The notes under the pieces are model-generated. The model was given only the letters and a program-made list of their open reading frames with translations. It was not told the DNA's origin and searched no databases. A stretch of DNA of 64,000 nt from Streptomyces cucumeris (GTDB lineage Bacteria > Actinomycetota > Actinomycetes > Streptomycetales > Streptomycetaceae): the NCBI RefSeq assembly GCF_024295805.1, contig NZ_JANCLX010000008.1, forward strand, positions 61,397 through 125,396. The letters are read 5' to 3'. Positions 10,896 to 21,838 of the stretch are shown here, piece by piece (positions within the stretch are counted from its first letter, which is position 1; the number at the start of each line of letters is the position of its first letter). A program made the position numbers and the translations under genes.

Positions 10896-13859
10896 TCAAC
10901 GGCGCAGGGCGCGGAGTGCGCCACCGATGAGCTTCGCCCGCTGAGCCGCGCCGGACACATGCTCCAGGCCGAAGCCGAGCAGCACGGTGTCCTTGGTGGT
11001 GACCGCCGCGGAGGTGTGGAAGAGCTCCTGGGACCGGGTCCACTGGGCCGGGTTGGCCGGACTGCCGTCCGGCGGTCCGGCCGCGGACCAGGGCCCGAGC
11101 GCCGTCTCGAACCCCTCGGTGTCCTGGGTGGCGCCGCCGATGACCAGCGCGGTGCCGTCGATGAAGGCGCCGCGTCCGCCGGTGCCCGGATCGGTGACGT
11201 AGGAGACCGCCAGTTCGACCTTCTTGCCCGCGTAGCCGCTCAGGTCGAGCGAGACCGGCCGCCAGCCCTCGGAGGAGCCGGTGAAGCTGTTCCAGGCGCC
11301 GGTGGTGCCGGTGGCCCGGCAGCCGTTGTCACCGGGGGTCAGATAGTGCTTGAGGAACGGGTGGAGGTTGAGCAGGAAGCCCGCCTCGCACTCGGTGGGC
11401 ACCTTGGTGGAACTGCCGCCGGACGCGTCGGGCAGCGTGGTCCAGTCGTCCTGGCCCGCGGTGTGCGCCTCGACGATCACATGGTCGTAGCCGGGCTCGG
11501 TGTCATGGCTGAGCCGGAAGGTCAGCCCCGGCTTGTCGGCCGCGCCCACCCCGGTCAGATCGACGGTGCGGGTGAGCCGCTTCCAGGAGTTGTCATGGTG
11601 GCCCGCCGCCGCCATCCACTCCCCCTCGTACGGCTGGTACGGGGAGCGCGCGCCGGGGTATTCGCCCCCGCCCGCGCTGCGGAACTGCGGGAACTCCTTC
11701 GGCGGCAGCACATCGGAGGTGACGGTGTAGCCGCCCGCGGTGTCCAGCGGATTGCCGGGGGCGTCGGTCAGGGTGGCCGCGGTGCCCTTGAGCGCGCCGC
11801 CGCCCTGGTACGCACCGGGCGACTTGAGGGTGATCCGGCTGTCGGCGCCCAGGTAGTACTGACTGAAGTCGTCGGTGTCGGCCGGGCCCACCTCGGAGCT
11901 GCCGCCGGCCCGCTCACCGGTGGTGATCAGCTTGCCGCCCTCGTTGAGGAAGTCGCGTACGGCCAGCAGGGTCTGGCCGCCGGGGCGCTGGGCACCGGTG
12001 TACCAGAGCACCGTGCGGAAGTGGCCGAGCACACCGAGCGCCGAGGGCGCGCCCTTGGCGGCGACGTCCCAGACGGCGGCCTTGCGGCCGTTGTCCGCGA
12101 GCGCCTTGGTGTACGCGGCGGTGTGCCGCGCCGGGTCGCTGCCGCCCTCTTCGGCGATCACGAGGGTGTCGGCGCGGGGGCGGGGCGCGACGGTGTAGGT
12201 GAACGGCTCGCTCGCGGTCCGCTTGCCGCTCTTCGTCCGGCCGGTGAACCAGACCTCGACCTTCTCACCGGTGTCCGCGCCCTCCACGGTGGCGCGGTAC
12301 TGGTCGAACTTGATGTTGTCATCGCCACCGTAGGTCTCACCGCCCTTCCAGGGCTTGAGCGACGCGGTGTGGGTGCGGCCGCCGTCCACGCGGTAGCGCA
12401 GCCGCTTGTCGCGGACGCTCTTGCGGACGGTGACCGAGACGTCCTGGTCGCCACCGCGTGCGTAGGAGGTGGTGAAGGCGTCCGGGGTGAAGTCGGGCGC
12501 GTCCAGGCCCACGGACGAGGAGGGCCGGTCCGGGTGGGCGGCGCTCTCGGCGACGGAGAGCGCGAACGGGACGTTCTTGGCGAACTCCTGCTGGATCAGC
12601 TTCTCGTCGTCCGGAAAGGTGAAGACGGAGGCGCAGTCGCCGGGCTTCCAGGGGTCGGCGGGGTCCACACCGGACGCCGTCTGACAGGTCGACATCTCCG
12701 GGGTGAACATCATCATCCTGTTGACGTTGGCCGCATGTCCGTCGGCCTCGCCGTTGGTGGTGTACAGCTCGGAGGAGACCTGGGGGTGGTAGCCGGGGAT
12801 CGCCGAGTTCTCCGGGGTTCCGGCGAGCGCCTTGTAGAGGACGTCGTCGGGGGTCGGGGTGGCGACCTGCCAGCCGACGCCGTAGAGCAGCAGTTCGGCG
12901 GCGGAGTGGTAGTTGATGCCGTAGTCGAAGCCGATGCGCTTCTGGAAGGAGTCCACCGCCTTGGTCTCGGGTTCGGAGGCGGGGCCGGAACCGCGGAAGG
13001 TCTCGTCGGCGGGGTCCGGCGAGGAACCCTCGTTGTCGTAGCCCCACTTGTAGGAGAAGTTGCGGTTGAGGTCGACACCGTCGCCGGGGGTGATCTTCCC
13101 GTCCCCGTTGTTGTCGTGCAGGTTCTTGCGCCACTGGCGGTTGGCCGGGCTCTGGTGGGTGAAGTCGTAGCCGTCCGGGTTGGCGGTGAGCACGAACCAC
13201 AGTTCGGTACGGTCCACGATCCGGGTGACCCGGTCGTCCTTGCCGTAGTTGTCGAGGTAGTAGTGCATCAGCCGCCGGGTCATCTCCGGCGTGATCCACT
13301 CCCGGGCGTGCTGGTTCGACATGTACAGCACCGAGGGCTTGCTGCCGTCCTTGGACGTGGCCGCGCCCTTGGTGAGCTTGAGCGCGAGGATGTCCTTGCC
13401 CTGGGTGGTCTTGCCGATGCTGACGACCTTGGTGAGACCGCGATGGGCCTGCCCGGTCTCGACGATCTCCTGTTTCAGACCGCCCGCGCCGCTGTAGGGG
13501 CGGAACACCCCGTCGCCCGCGGCCTTGAGACGGTTGCGGGCCTGGGCGGACACCTTCTTCTCGGTGAGCCGTACGCCCTTGCCGCGGAGCTGCGCGGCCT
13601 GTTTCCCGGTGAGATAGAGCTCGACCGTCCCGCGGCCCTTCTCCGGGACCTGGCGCCCGAGTTCATGCCCGTCCGCGCCGGAGCGCAGCAGCAGCGGGAT
13701 CTGGTCCTTGCTCACCTCGGCCGTCCAGACGGAGAGTCCGTCGGCCGGGGCGTCCGCGGTGGGCCGTGCCTGCGCCGCGGGTGCCGCGGCCAGTCCCCCC
13801 AGGAGCAGTGAAGCCACCGCGACAAGCGATCTGATCGGTCTCGCCTTGCGTCTGTGCAT
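10896..13859 (-). CDS. Secreted M14 zinc carboxypeptidase
   Basis: A 987-residue exported protein. Residues 1-31 form a signal peptide (MHRRKARPIRSL basic region, hydrophobic core, cleavage after AQA). The peptidase M14 domain occupies about residues 120-450: zinc ligands in NQHAREWITPEM (HxxE), the substrate-binding GVDLNRNFSYKWG, the third zinc histidine in INYHSAAELL, and the general-base glutamate in FTPEMST. The remaining ~500 residues contain beta-rich and jelly-roll-like segments, suggesting carbohydrate or cell-surface association. The family removes C-terminal amino acids from peptides. The ATG start follows AGGGGGG, and the gene has its own terminator. Confidence 0.92.
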   Translation of the reverse strand: MHRRKARPIRSLVAVASLLLGGLAAAPAAQARPTADAPADGLSVWTAEVSKDQIPLLLRSGADGHELGRQVPEKGRGTVELYLTGKQAAQLRGKGVRLTEKKVSAQARNRLKAAGDGVFRPYSGAGGLKQEIVETGQAHRGLTKVVSIGKTTQGKDILALKLTKGAATSKDGSKPSVLYMSNQHAREWITPEMTRRLMHYYLDNYGKDDRVTRIVDRTELWFVLTANPDGYDFTHQSPANRQWRKNLHDNNGDGKITPGDGVDLNRNFSYKWGYDNEGSSPDPADETFRGSGPASEPETKAVDSFQKRIGFDYGINYHSAAELLLYGVGWQVATPTPDDVLYKALAGTPENSAIPGYHPQVSSELYTTNGEADGHAANVNRMMMFTPEMSTCQTASGVDPADPWKPGDCASVFTFPDDEKLIQQEFAKNVPFALSVAESAAHPDRPSSSVGLDAPDFTPDAFTTSYARGGDQDVSVTVRKSVRDKRLRYRVDGGRTHTASLKPWKGGETYGGDDNIKFDQYRATVEGADTGEKVEVWFTGRTKSGKRTASEPFTYTVAPRPRADTLVIAEEGGSDPARHTAAYTKALADNGRKAAVWDVAAKGAPSALGVLGHFRTVLWYTGAQRPGGQTLLAVRDFLNEGGKLITTGERAGGSSEVGPADTDDFSQYYLGADSRITLKSPGAYQGGGALKGTAATLTDAPGNPLDTAGGYTVTSDVLPPKEFPQFRSAGGGEYPGARSPYQPYEGEWMAAAGHHDNSWKRLTRTVDLTGVGAADKPGLTFRLSHDTEPGYDHVIVEAHTAGQDDWTTLPDASGGSSTKVPTECEAGFLLNLHPFLKHYLTPGDNGCRATGTTGAWNSFTGSSEGWRPVSLDLSGYAGKKVELAVSYVTDPGTGGRGAFIDGTALVIGGATQDTEGFETALGPWSAAGPPDGSPANPAQWTRSQELFHTSAAVTTKDTVLLGFGLEHVSGAAQRAKLIGGALRALRR

Positions 13860-14002
13860 GAGCCCCCCTGGCTGTCGTCCGACGCATATGGGTTGCGCAG
13901 GCGCTAAGACTGATGTCGGCTCATGGCCATGTCAACAGTGGGGATGAAGGTTCGACGGCGGGGTGGTGAAGCGTTCCCCCGGGCCCGCTCGGGGTCCGGG
14001 GG

Positions 14003-14020
14003 CGGCCGTCATGACGGCCG
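14003..14020 (-). terminator. Candidate terminator after whiA
   Basis: A perfect 18-base palindrome, CGGCCGTCATGACGGCCG, lies 23 bases past the whiA stop. It has essentially no loop, so in RNA its centre must open. A terminator is the simplest role, but a protein-binding site is possible. Confidence 0.5.
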
Positions 14021-14042
14021 GGTGACGCGGGCTGAGCCTCCG

Positions 14043-15032
14043 TCAGCCGACCATGCCCTCGGCCATCTCATCGGTCAGGCTCGACTCGGTGCCGGGGATG
14101 CCCAGGTCCTGGGCGCGCTTGTCGGCCATGGCCAGCAGCCTGCGGATCCGGCCCGCGACCGCGTCCTTGGTCAGCGGCGGATCGGCGAGGGCGCCCAGCT
14201 CCTCCAGCGACGCCTGCTTGTGCTCCATACGCAGCCGGCCGGCGGCGGCGAGGTGCTCGGGCACCTCCTCGCCGAGAATCTCCAGGGCGCGCTGCACCCG
14301 GGCCCCGGCGGCGACGGCGGCACGGGCGGAGCGGCGCAGATTGGCGTCGTCGAAGTTGGCCAGCCGGTTGGCGGTGGCCCGGACCTCGCGGCGCATCCGC
14401 CGCTCCTCCCAGGCGAGCACCGACTCATGCGCCCCCAGCCGCGTCAACAGCGCGCCGATGGCGTCACCGTCCCGGACGACGACCCGGTCCACTCCGCGGA
14501 CCTCGCGGGCCTTGGCCGCGATCTGGAGCCGGCGGGCGGCGCCGACGAGGGCCAGGGCGGCCTCCGGACCGGGGCAGGTCACCTCCAGGGAGGAGGAGCG
14601 GCCCGGTTCGGTGAGCGAGCCGTGGGCGAGGAAGGCCCCGCGCCAGGCGGCCTCGGCGTCGCAGGTGGCACCGGAGACGACCTGCGGCGGCAGCCCACGG
14701 ATCGGCCGGCCGCGGCCGTCGACCAGGCCGGTCTGCCGGGCCAGCTGGTCACCGCCCGCCACCACCCGCACCACGTACCGGCTGCCGCGGCGCAGGCCCC
14801 CCGGGGCCATCACCACCAGATCGGAGGAGTGGCCGAAGATCTCCAGGATGTCCTTGCGGACCCGGCGGGCGGCGATCCCCGTGTCCAGCTCCGCCTCGAT
14901 CACGATGCGCCCGCTGACCAGGTGCAGACCGCCCGCGAACCGCAGGATCGCCGAGACCTCCGCTTTCCGGCAGCAGGTCCGGGTGACGGGGAGCCGGGAG
15001 ATTTCATCCTTCACCGCTGCCGTCATCGCCAT
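14043..15032 (-). CDS. whiA: WhiA, sporulation transcription regulator
   Basis: A 329-residue DNA-binding protein that activates early aerial-hypha septation genes together with WhiB in Streptomyces. It has an N-terminal LAGLIDADG-like domain without nuclease residues, starting [20 protein letters not shown], and a C-terminal helix-turn-helix region (about residues 240-310, including [20 protein letters not shown]). Length and sequence are highly conserved. Its start codon lies inside the end of yvcK (10-base overlap), making it the last gene of the coupled uvrC-rapZ-yvcK-whiA unit. Confidence 0.97.
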   Translation of the reverse strand: MAMTAAVKDEISRLPVTRTCCRKAEVSAILRFAGGLHLVSGRIVIEAELDTGIAARRVRKDILEIFGHSSDLVVMAPGGLRRGSRYVVRVVAGGDQLARQTGLVDGRGRPIRGLPPQVVSGATCDAEAAWRGAFLAHGSLTEPGRSSSLEVTCPGPEAALALVGAARRLQIAAKAREVRGVDRVVVRDGDAIGALLTRLGAHESVLAWEERRMRREVRATANRLANFDDANLRRSARAAVAAGARVQRALEILGEEVPEHLAAAGRLRMEHKQASLEELGALADPPLTKDAVAGRIRRLLAMADKRAQDLGIPGTESSLTDEMAEGMVG

Positions 15033-16042
15033 GGGCCGATCCTTCCATGCATCCGAAAAATACGGTCGTACGCGGCCGCCAGAAGCTCCGGGTCATGCTT
15101 CGGGGCACCGTCGGTCGCGGCCACCGGCGCAAGCTCGACCGTGCCGCCCAGCCGCTTCGCGGCGTCGCACAGACTGCTCTGGTCGGGAACGGCGGCCTCG
15201 TCGGCCAGCACCACGTCGAAGGCGAGTTTAGGGGCGTGTCGGGCCAAAACCTCCAAATGACGCTGCGGGGAGAAGCCATCGGTTTCGCCCGGCTGGGGGG
15301 CGAGGTTCAGCGAGAGCACCCGGCGCGCCTTGGTGTCGGTGAGCGCCTGGAGCAGGTCCGGTACCAGCAGATGGGGGATGACCGAGGAGAACCAGGATCC
15401 GGGTCCCAGGACCACCCAGTCGGCGTCCATGACCGCCTCGACGGCCTCGGGCACGGCGGGCGGGTCGTGCGGCACCAGGTGCACCGACTGGACCTCGCCC
15501 GGGGTGAGCGCCACGGTCGCCTGCCCCGCGACCGTGGAGACCTCCTCCGGGCGCGCCGGATCATGACCGCGCACATACGCCTGGAGCTCCAGCGGCACGG
15601 CCGACATCGGCAGCACCCGGCCCTGCGCGCCCAGCAGCTTGCCCACCAGGTCCAGCGCCTTCACATGGTCGCCGAGCTGCTCCCAGAGGGCGACGATCAG
15701 CAGATTGCCGACCGCGTGGTCATGCAGCTCGCCCTCGCTGATGAAGCGGTGCTGGATCACCCGGGCCCAGGTCTGGCCCCAGTCGTCGTCGCCGCACAGC
15801 GCGGCCAGCGCCTTGCGCAGATCGCCGGGCGGCAGTACCCCGAGCTCATCGCGGAGGCGTCCGCTGGAGCCCCCGTCGTCGGCGACGGTGACGACCGCGG
15901 TGAGGTCCCCGGTGATCCGGCGCAGCGCGGCGAGCGACGCGGACAGGCCCATCCCGCCGCCGAGCGCCACGACCTTGGGCTGGGCGCCCCGGGGCGTACG
16001 GGCGCCGACCAGCCGTCGCAGCCGCCTGGTCCGCATCGTCAC
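15023..16042 (-). CDS. yvcK: YvcK-type gluconeogenesis factor
   Basis: A 339-residue cytoplasmic protein of the YvcK/CofD-like family. It shows the glycine-rich nucleotide-sugar-binding motif [31 protein letters not shown], and the [16 protein letters not shown] segment. In other bacteria YvcK binds UDP-GlcNAc and is needed for growth on gluconeogenic substrates and normal cell shape. The GTG start overlaps the rapZ stop by four bases (GTGA), and the 3' end overlaps whiA by ten bases, so all are translated as a chain. Confidence 0.93.
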   Translation of the reverse strand: MTMRTRRLRRLVGARTPRGAQPKVVALGGGMGLSASLAALRRITGDLTAVVTVADDGGSSGRLRDELGVLPPGDLRKALAALCGDDDWGQTWARVIQHRFISEGELHDHAVGNLLIVALWEQLGDHVKALDLVGKLLGAQGRVLPMSAVPLELQAYVRGHDPARPEEVSTVAGQATVALTPGEVQSVHLVPHDPPAVPEAVEAVMDADWVVLGPGSWFSSVIPHLLVPDLLQALTDTKARRVLSLNLAPQPGETDGFSPQRHLEVLARHAPKLAFDVVLADEAAVPDQSSLCDAAKRLGGTVELAPVAATDGAPKHDPELLAAAYDRIFRMHGRIGPWR

Positions 16043-16995
16043 TCGCGCCCCATGTCACGGTGGACGATCACGGTCTCGACGCCCTCGGCGGCCAGCCGGG
16101 GGGCGAGCCGCTCGGACATCGCCACACTGCGGTGCTTGCCGCCGGTGCAGCCGATGGCGATGGTCACATAGCGCTTGCCCTCACGGCGGTAGCCCGCGGC
16201 GATGAGCTGGAGCAGCTCGGCGTAGCGGTCGAGGAACTCCTTGGCGCCCGGCTGGTTGAACACATAGCCGGAGACCTCCTCGTTGAGCCCGGTGAAGGGG
16301 CGCAGCTCGGGGACCCAGTGCGGATTGGGCAGGAAGCGGCAGTCCACCACCAGGTCGGCGTCGACGGGCAGCCCGTACTTGTAGCCGAAGGACATCACGG
16401 TGGCCCGCAGCTCGGGCTCCTCCTCGCCCGCGAACTGGGCGTCCATCTTGGCGCGCAGCTCGTGCACGTTGAGGCTGGAGGTGTCGATCACCAGATCGGC
16501 GTCCCCGCGCAGCTCACGCAGCAGATCGCGCTCGGCGGCGATACCGTCCACGATCCGGCCGTCCCCCTGGAGGGGGTGCGGACGGCGCACCGATTCGAAC
16601 CGGCGCACCAGCGCCTCGTCGGACGCCTCCAGGAACAGCACGCGCCGCTTGACGTTCTTGGCGGCCAGGTCCGCGAGGGACTCCCGGAGGTTGTCGAAGA
16701 AGCGGCGGCCGCGGACGTCCACCACCACGGCGATCCGGGCCACATTGCCCTGGGAGCGGGCGCCGAGGTCCACCATGGTCGGGATGAGGGCGGGCGGCAG
16801 GTTGTCCACGACGAACCAGCCGAGGTCCTCCAGACACTTGGCGGCGGTGCTGCGGCCAGCACCGGACATTCCAGAGATGATCACCAGCTCGGGGATGGCC
16901 GTCGCCTCGGCGCTGCCCTCTCCCGTCGTGCCCGTCTTCACCTGCGCTCCGTCTCCGTGGTTCTCGTGCTCTGTCATGCTCTCGCGCTCTGTCAT
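16039..16995 (-). CDS. rapZ: RapZ/YvcJ-family nucleotide-binding protein
   Basis: A 318-residue P-loop protein. Walker A is [15 protein letters not shown] near residue 40, with Arg in place of the usual invariant Lys, as in many actinobacterial members. The C-terminal half has the conserved [18 protein letters not shown] and [18 protein letters not shown]. coli RapZ binds the small RNA GlmZ and senses glucosamine-6-phosphate. The RNA role is not shown in actinomycetes, so only the family is certain. It sits between uvrC and yvcK with four-base overlaps on both sides. Confidence 0.92.
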   Translation of the reverse strand: MTERESMTEHENHGDGAQVKTGTTGEGSAEATAIPELVIISGMSGAGRSTAAKCLEDLGWFVVDNLPPALIPTMVDLGARSQGNVARIAVVVDVRGRRFFDNLRESLADLAAKNVKRRVLFLEASDEALVRRFESVRRPHPLQGDGRIVDGIAAERDLLRELRGDADLVIDTSSLNVHELRAKMDAQFAGEEEPELRATVMSFGYKYGLPVDADLVVDCRFLPNPHWVPELRPFTGLNEEVSGYVFNQPGAKEFLDRYAELLQLIAAGYRREGKRYVTIAIGCTGGKHRSVAMSERLAPRLAAEGVETVIVHRDMGRE

Positions 16996-19109
16996 GATCC
17001 CGTCCCCCGATTCGCTGACGGCGCCGCGTTCGCGGCCTCGTCCTCAATGATCTCTCCTGTGGCGGTGTTCACCGCCGGGGCGGCCGGGGCCGCCCGGGTG
17101 AGGGCGGCGGCCACCGTCTCCGCCGTCTTGCGGCCCACGCCGGGCACTTCGCAGATCTGCTCGATGGTGGCGGCGCGCAGCCGTTTGAGGGACCCGAAGT
17201 GCTTCAGCAGGGCCTGCTTGCGGCTCTCGCCGAGCCCCGGTACGGCGTCCAGCGGACCGGCCCGCAGGGACTTGGCCCGTTTGCTGCGCTGGTAGGTGAT
17301 GGCGAAGCGGTGGGCCTCGTCACGGATCCGCTGGAGCAGATAGAGCCCCTCGCTGCTGCGGGGCAGGACCACCGGGTCGTCCTCGCCCGGCACCCAGACC
17401 TCCTCCAGCCGCTTGGCGAGGCCGCAGACGGCCACATCGTCGATGCCCAGCTCGGACAGGGCCCGCTGGGCGGCGGCGACCTGCGGCTGACCGCCGTCGA
17501 CCACGACGAGCTGCGGGGGGTAGGCGAACCGCTTGGGGCGGCCGCTGTCGTCGAGGGGGCCGGAGGACTCCCCGGCGTCGTCCGGGGCGAGGGCGGGGGC
17601 CTCGGAGGCGGGGCCGTCGGCCAGGGGCTCCCCGGCGGCGAGGCCGTCGGCGGGGGGCTCCCCGGCGGCGGGCTCCTCGCGGGGCTCCTCCTCCCACTCC
17701 CCCGTGCGCTGCTTCTCCTGGAGGTAGCGGCGGAAGCGGCGGCCGACCACCTCGTGCATCGAGCGCACGTCGTCCTGCCCGGCGAAGCTCTTGATCTGGA
17801 AGCGGCGGTACTCACTCTTCCGGGCGAGCCCGTCTTCAAAGACCACCATGGACGCCACCACGTCATCGCCCTGGAGGTGGGAGATGTCGAAGCATTCGAT
17901 GCGCAGCGGCGCGGAGTCCAGCTCCAAGGCGCCCGCGATCTCCTCCAGCGCCCGCGAACGGGTGGTCAGATCCGAGGCCCGCTTGGTCTTGTGCAGCGCC
18001 AGCGCCTGCTGGGCGTTCCGCTGCACGGTGGTCATCAGATCCTTCTTGTCACCGCGCTGCGGGATGCGCAGATCGACCCGGGAGCCCCGGCGCTCGCTGA
18101 GCCACTGGGCGACCGGTTCGGCGGGCTCCGGCACCGCGGGCACCAGCACCTCCTTGGGCACCGCGTCACCCCGCTCCTCGCCGTAGAGCTGCTGCAGGGC
18201 GTGCTCGACGAGGTCCGCGGTGTCCACGGCCTCGACCTTGTCGGTGACCCAGCCGCGCTGACCGCGCACCCGGCCGCCGCGCACATGGAAGATCTGGACG
18301 GCCGCCTCCAGCTCGTCCTCGGCCACCGCTATCAGATCGGCGTCGGTGGCGTCGGCGAGCACCACCGCGTTCTTCTCCATGGCGCGCTTGAGCGCCCCTA
18401 TGTCGTCCCGCAGCCGGGCGGCCTTCTCGTACTCCATGTCCTCGGCCGCCTCCTGCATCCGCTGCTCCAGGCGGCGCAGATAGGCGCCGGTGCGCCCGGC
18501 CATGAAGTCGCAGAACTCCTCGGCCAGTTCACGGTGCTCATCGGCGGTGACCCGGCCGACGCAGGGGGCCGAGCACTTGCCGATGTAACCCAGCAGACAG
18601 GGGCGGCCGATCTGGGCGGACCGCTTGAACACCCCCGCGGAGCAGGTCCGGACGGGGAACACCCGCAGCATCAGATCGACGGTCTCGCGGATGGCCCAGG
18701 CATGGGCGTACGGACCGAAATAGCGCACGCCCTTCTTCTTGGGACCGCGCATGACCTGGACCCGGGGGAACTCCTCGTTGAGGGTGACCGCGAGGGACGG
18801 ATAGCTCTTGTCGTCACGGTATTTGACGTTGAACCGGGGATCGAACTCCTTGATCCACGAATACTCGAGCTGGAGCGCCTCGACCTCGGTGGAGACCACC
18901 GTCCACTCCACCGCCGCGGCCGTGGTCACCATGGTGCGGGTGCGCGGATGGAGGTTGGCGAGGTCCTGGAAGTACGACGAGAGCCGCTGGCGCAGGCTCT
19001 TCGCCTTTCCGACGTAGATCACCCGGCCGTGCTCATCGCGGAACTTGTAGACCCCCGGCGAGTCGGGGATCTGTCCCGGCTTGGGGCGGTAACTGCTCGG
19101 GTCGGCCAT
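16992..19109 (-). CDS. uvrC: UvrC, excinuclease ABC subunit C
   Basis: A 705-residue nuclease that makes both incisions during nucleotide excision repair after UvrA/UvrB mark a lesion. The N-terminal GIY-YIG domain starts [24 protein letters not shown] motif region (about residues 205-240), the RNase H-like domain with [13 protein letters not shown] and [10 protein letters not shown], and C-terminal helix-hairpin-helix repeats follow. Between residues about 470 and 523 there is an Ala/Gly/Glu/Pro-rich insertion. The ATG start giving [13 protein letters not shown] is preferred over the GTG three codons upstream by homology. It heads the uvrC-rapZ-yvcK-whiA operon. Confidence 0.96.
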   Translation of the reverse strand: MADPSSYRPKPGQIPDSPGVYKFRDEHGRVIYVGKAKSLRQRLSSYFQDLANLHPRTRTMVTTAAAVEWTVVSTEVEALQLEYSWIKEFDPRFNVKYRDDKSYPSLAVTLNEEFPRVQVMRGPKKKGVRYFGPYAHAWAIRETVDLMLRVFPVRTCSAGVFKRSAQIGRPCLLGYIGKCSAPCVGRVTADEHRELAEEFCDFMAGRTGAYLRRLEQRMQEAAEDMEYEKAARLRDDIGALKRAMEKNAVVLADATDADLIAVAEDELEAAVQIFHVRGGRVRGQRGWVTDKVEAVDTADLVEHALQQLYGEERGDAVPKEVLVPAVPEPAEPVAQWLSERRGSRVDLRIPQRGDKKDLMTTVQRNAQQALALHKTKRASDLTTRSRALEEIAGALELDSAPLRIECFDISHLQGDDVVASMVVFEDGLARKSEYRRFQIKSFAGQDDVRSMHEVVGRRFRRYLQEKQRTGEWEEEPREEPAAGEPPADGLAAGEPLADGPASEAPALAPDDAGESSGPLDDSGRPKRFAYPPQLVVVDGGQPQVAAAQRALSELGIDDVAVCGLAKRLEEVWVPGEDDPVVLPRSSEGLYLLQRIRDEAHRFAITYQRSKRAKSLRAGPLDAVPGLGESRKQALLKHFGSLKRLRAATIEQICEVPGVGRKTAETVAAALTRAAPAAPAVNTATGEIIEDEAANAAPSANRGTGS

Positions 19110-19226
19110 GGTCACCACCCTACTTGCGGGGAGTGACAGTTCCGGCGCCCTCGGGCGGTGGGTCCAGGGGCAGCGGCCACGGCCGCGGGGGCGTACCGCA
19201 AGCGCGGGGCGTACGGCCGGTGGAAC

Positions 19227-19652
19227 TCAGGCGTCCGGGCCCGCGACCAGCTTTCCGCCCTTGGCCCTGACCGGGACGGAGGGCAGCGGCTGGGTGGCAG
19301 GACCCTGGAGGACCTTGCCGGTCCTGGCATCGAACTCACTGCCGTGGCAGGAGCAGCTGATCTTGTTGCCCTCGACCGCGTCCACGACGCATCCGGCGTG
19401 TGTGCACACCGCGCTGAACGCCGTGTACGCACCGTCCGCGTCCCGGGCGACCACCAGCCGGTCCTCGCGGTAGAGCTTGCTGCCGCCGGCCGGGACGGCG
19501 TCGGCCGCACCGAGATCGACGGGGGCGGTGGGGGTGACGGGGGCCTTCGTACCGCCGCCGCCCGCGGAGCAGGCGGTGACCCCGAGGCCCGCGGCACCGG
19601 CCAGCGCCGCTCCGCACAGCACGGTTCGTCGGGATGCGGGCTGGCTGCTCAT
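19227..19652 (-). CDS. Rieske [2Fe-2S] lipoprotein
   Basis: A 141-residue exported protein. It starts with a Tat-like signal ([18 protein letters not shown]) ending in a lipobox VTAC, so it is probably anchored to the outer membrane face after cofactor insertion. The Rieske motifs CTHAGC and CSCHGS (Cys and His ligands of the iron-sulfur cluster) are intact. Stand-alone Rieske lipoproteins of this kind are common in Streptomyces; the electron partner is not known. An AGGAG site precedes the ATG. It is divergent from the LacI-type regulator, with the palindromic operator in between. Confidence 0.92.
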   Translation of the reverse strand: MSSQPASRRTVLCGAALAGAAGLGVTACSAGGGGTKAPVTPTAPVDLGAADAVPAGGSKLYREDRLVVARDADGAYTAFSAVCTHAGCVVDAVEGNKISCSCHGSEFDARTGKVLQGPATQPLPSVPVRAKGGKLVAGPDA

Positions 19653-19741
19653 GGCGGGCTCCTGGTGAGGGTCGTGGCACCACGACGATACCGGCACAGA
19701 TCCCTCCGCCCCGCACCGCGGTCGCCCGTGGCGGCGCCTGG

Positions 19742-19771
19742 GACGTAAACGCTTGCGCAAACGTTTACGTC
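19742..19771. promoter_or_regulatory. LacI-type operator palindrome
   Basis: A 30-base palindrome with arms GACGTAAACG and CGTTTACGTC around a central TTGCGCAA; only one symmetric pair mismatches. The half-site and CG-centred style are those of LacI-family operators. It lies about 75 bases before the LacI gene and 90 before the divergent Rieske gene, so it probably mediates autoregulation of the regulator-kinase pair and may also affect the Rieske gene. Confidence 0.8.
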
Positions 19772-19845
19772 GCACCCTGCCGTGGTGTACGTTCCCCCGG
19801 CAGGGCGGCTGGGACCGGGACCGGGAGCGGAGAGAGGGACAGCGG

Positions 19846-20844
19846 ATGACGACCATGGCGGATGTGGCCCGGCGTGCGGGCGTGTCCGTGGCGACCGTCT
19901 CGCATGTGCTGAATGCGACCCGGCCGGTGCGCCCGGACACCCGCCAGGCGGTGCTGGACGCCATTGACGCCCTCGGCTACACCCCGAACACCCTCGCGCG
20001 CTCCCTGGTCACCGCGCGCACCCGGTCGATCGGACTGGCCGTCTCGGCGATCAGCAATCCGTACTTCACCGAGATCCTCCAGGGCGTCGAGGCCCGTGCC
20101 CTCGCCCACGGCTACAGCCTGCTGATCGCCGATCCGCATGACGACCCCGCGCATGAGCGCACGGTGGTCCAACTGCTCCACGAGCGGCGGGTGGACGGGG
20201 TGATCGTGGCGCCGTCCGCGGAACCGTCGGCGCTGGTGGACTATCTGAGCCGACACGAGGTGCCCGCGGTCTTCCTCGACCGGCTGGTGGGCGACGGCCA
20301 TGACCAGGTGTGCGCCGAGAACACCGCCCCCGTCGAGCAGTTGGTGCACCATCTCGCCGACCTCGGCCACACCCGGATCGGGCTGGTCGCCGGGGAACCG
20401 GGGCTGAGCACCAGCGCCGAGCGGATCGCCGGGTACCGGGCCGGGCTGGACGCGCGCGGGCTGCCGTTCACCGCCGAACTGCTGGCCGGCGGCCACTCCG
20501 AGGCCCAGGGCGCCGAGGAGGCCACCCACCGGCTGCTCGCCCTCCCCCGGCCGCCCACCGCGGTCATCACCGCGAACAACACCATGACCATCGGCGCGCT
20601 GCGCGCCCTGCGGTCGGCGGGGCTGGCCGTCCCGGACGATCTCGCGCTCGTCTGCTTCGACGACTTCACCTGGGCCGATGTGTTCTCCCCCGGGCTGACC
20701 GCCATCGCCCAGCCCAGCCGGGAGATCGGCAGTACCGCGCTGGAGCTGCTGCTCGACCGGCTGGCGGACCCCGACCGGGCGCCCCGGACCGTCCGGCTGC
20801 CCTGTTCCTTCGTCCATCGCACCTCCTGCGGCTGTGCCGCCTGA
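19846..20844 (+). CDS. LacI-family transcriptional regulator
   Basis: A 332-residue repressor. The N-terminal helix-turn-helix [20 protein letters not shown] is followed by the hinge [16 protein letters not shown] and a periplasmic-binding-protein-like effector domain (residues about 60-330, e.g. [17 protein letters not shown]). The start ATG gives [12 protein letters not shown] and follows a purine-rich stretch. It is 34 bases upstream of a PfkB-type sugar kinase on the same strand and close to a strong palindromic operator, so it most likely senses the sugar handled by that kinase. No sugar transporter gene is adjacent. Confidence 0.93.
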   Translation: MTTMADVARRAGVSVATVSHVLNATRPVRPDTRQAVLDAIDALGYTPNTLARSLVTARTRSIGLAVSAISNPYFTEILQGVEARALAHGYSLLIADPHDDPAHERTVVQLLHERRVDGVIVAPSAEPSALVDYLSRHEVPAVFLDRLVGDGHDQVCAENTAPVEQLVHHLADLGHTRIGLVAGEPGLSTSAERIAGYRAGLDARGLPFTAELLAGGHSEAQGAEEATHRLLALPRPPTAVITANNTMTIGALRALRSAGLAVPDDLALVCFDDFTWADVFSPGLTAIAQPSREIGSTALELLLDRLADPDRAPRTVRLPCSFVHRTSCGCAA

Positions 20845-20878
20845 AACCCCCGGTCCGCACCAGGAAAGGATCCGACCC

Positions 20879-21838
20879 GTGATCGTCGTCGCCGGAGAAG
20901 CCCTGATCGACCTCGTGCCCGGTGGTGCGCCCGGTGGCGCGGCGGGGGGTACGGCACCGCCCGGCGGTGAGCTGCCCGCGCTGCTGCCCCGGCGCGGTGG
21001 CGGCCCGTACAACACCGCGATGGCGCTGGCGCGGCTGGGCTCGCCCACCGCGTTCTGCTCACGGGTGTCCACCGACGGCTTCGGCGAGGCGCTGCTGGCC
21101 GGGCTGCGGGCGGACGGGGTGGACACCGCGCTGGTGCAGCGCGGCGCGGAGCCCACCACCCTCGCGGTCGCCTCGATCGGCCCGGATGGTTCGGCGGGCT
21201 ACGGCTTCTATGTGGAGGGCACCGCGGACCGGCTGTTCGAGCTGCCCGGGGCGCTGCCCGACGGGGTCACCGCCCTGTCGCTGGGCACCTGTTCGCTGGT
21301 GCTGGAGCCGGGCGCGGGCGCGTATGAGGCGCTGCTGCGGCGTGAGGCGGGGCGCGGGGTGTTCACCGCGCTGGACCCCAATATCCGCACCGGACTGATC
21401 GCGGACCCGGATGCCTACCGGGCCCGCTTCCGTGGCTGGCTGCCGTATGTCGGGCTGCTGAAGCTGTCGGTCGAGGACGCTCTCTGGCTGGCGGACTCCG
21501 CTGACCTGGACCAGGCCATAGCCGAGTGGCTGGCGGCGGGTCCGGCCGCGGTGGTGCTCACCCGGGGCGGGGACGGGATGAGTGTGCGGCTCCGGGACGG
21601 CGGTGGCTGTGCGGTGCCGGGTGAGCGGGTGGAGATCGTGGACACCATCGGCGCGGGCGACACCGTGAACGCCGCGCTGCTGCACCGGCTCGCGGCGCAT
21701 GACGCGCTGTCGGCGTCCGCGCTGGCCACGCTGGACAAGGCGGTCTGGCGGGATGTGCTGGGTTTCGCGGCCCGGGCTGCCGCGCTCACCTGCTCACGCG
21801 CGGGGGCCGAACCGCCGTACGCCGCCGAGCTGGGCTGA
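20879..21838 (+). CDS. PfkB-family carbohydrate kinase, fructokinase-like
   Basis: A 319-residue ribokinase-fold enzyme. It has the N-terminal glycine-containing motif [17 protein letters not shown] and the C-terminal PfkB signature [17 protein letters not shown] with the catalytic aspartate and anion hole. The [13 protein letters not shown] start resembles fructokinases, so phosphorylation of fructose or a related sugar is the best guess. The GTG start has GGAAAGGA upstream. Its last ~424 bases are overlapped on the other strand by the extended uvrA reading frame. Confidence 0.9.
   Translation: MIVVAGEALIDLVPGGAPGGAAGGTAPPGGELPALLPRRGGGPYNTAMALARLGSPTAFCSRVSTDGFGEALLAGLRADGVDTALVQRGAEPTTLAVASIGPDGSAGYGFYVEGTADRLFELPGALPDGVTALSLGTCSLVLEPGAGAYEALLRREAGRGVFTALDPNIRTGLIADPDAYRARFRGWLPYVGLLKLSVEDALWLADSADLDQAIAEWLAAGPAAVVLTRGGDGMSVRLRDGGGCAVPGERVEIVDTIGAGDTVNAALLHRLAAHDALSASALATLDKAVWRDVLGFAARAAALTCSRAGAEPPYAAELG

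Noticed and set aside
14003..14020. Insertion-sequence end or attachment site
   Set aside because: The palindrome is isolated, without flanking duplications or transposase; a terminator is simpler.
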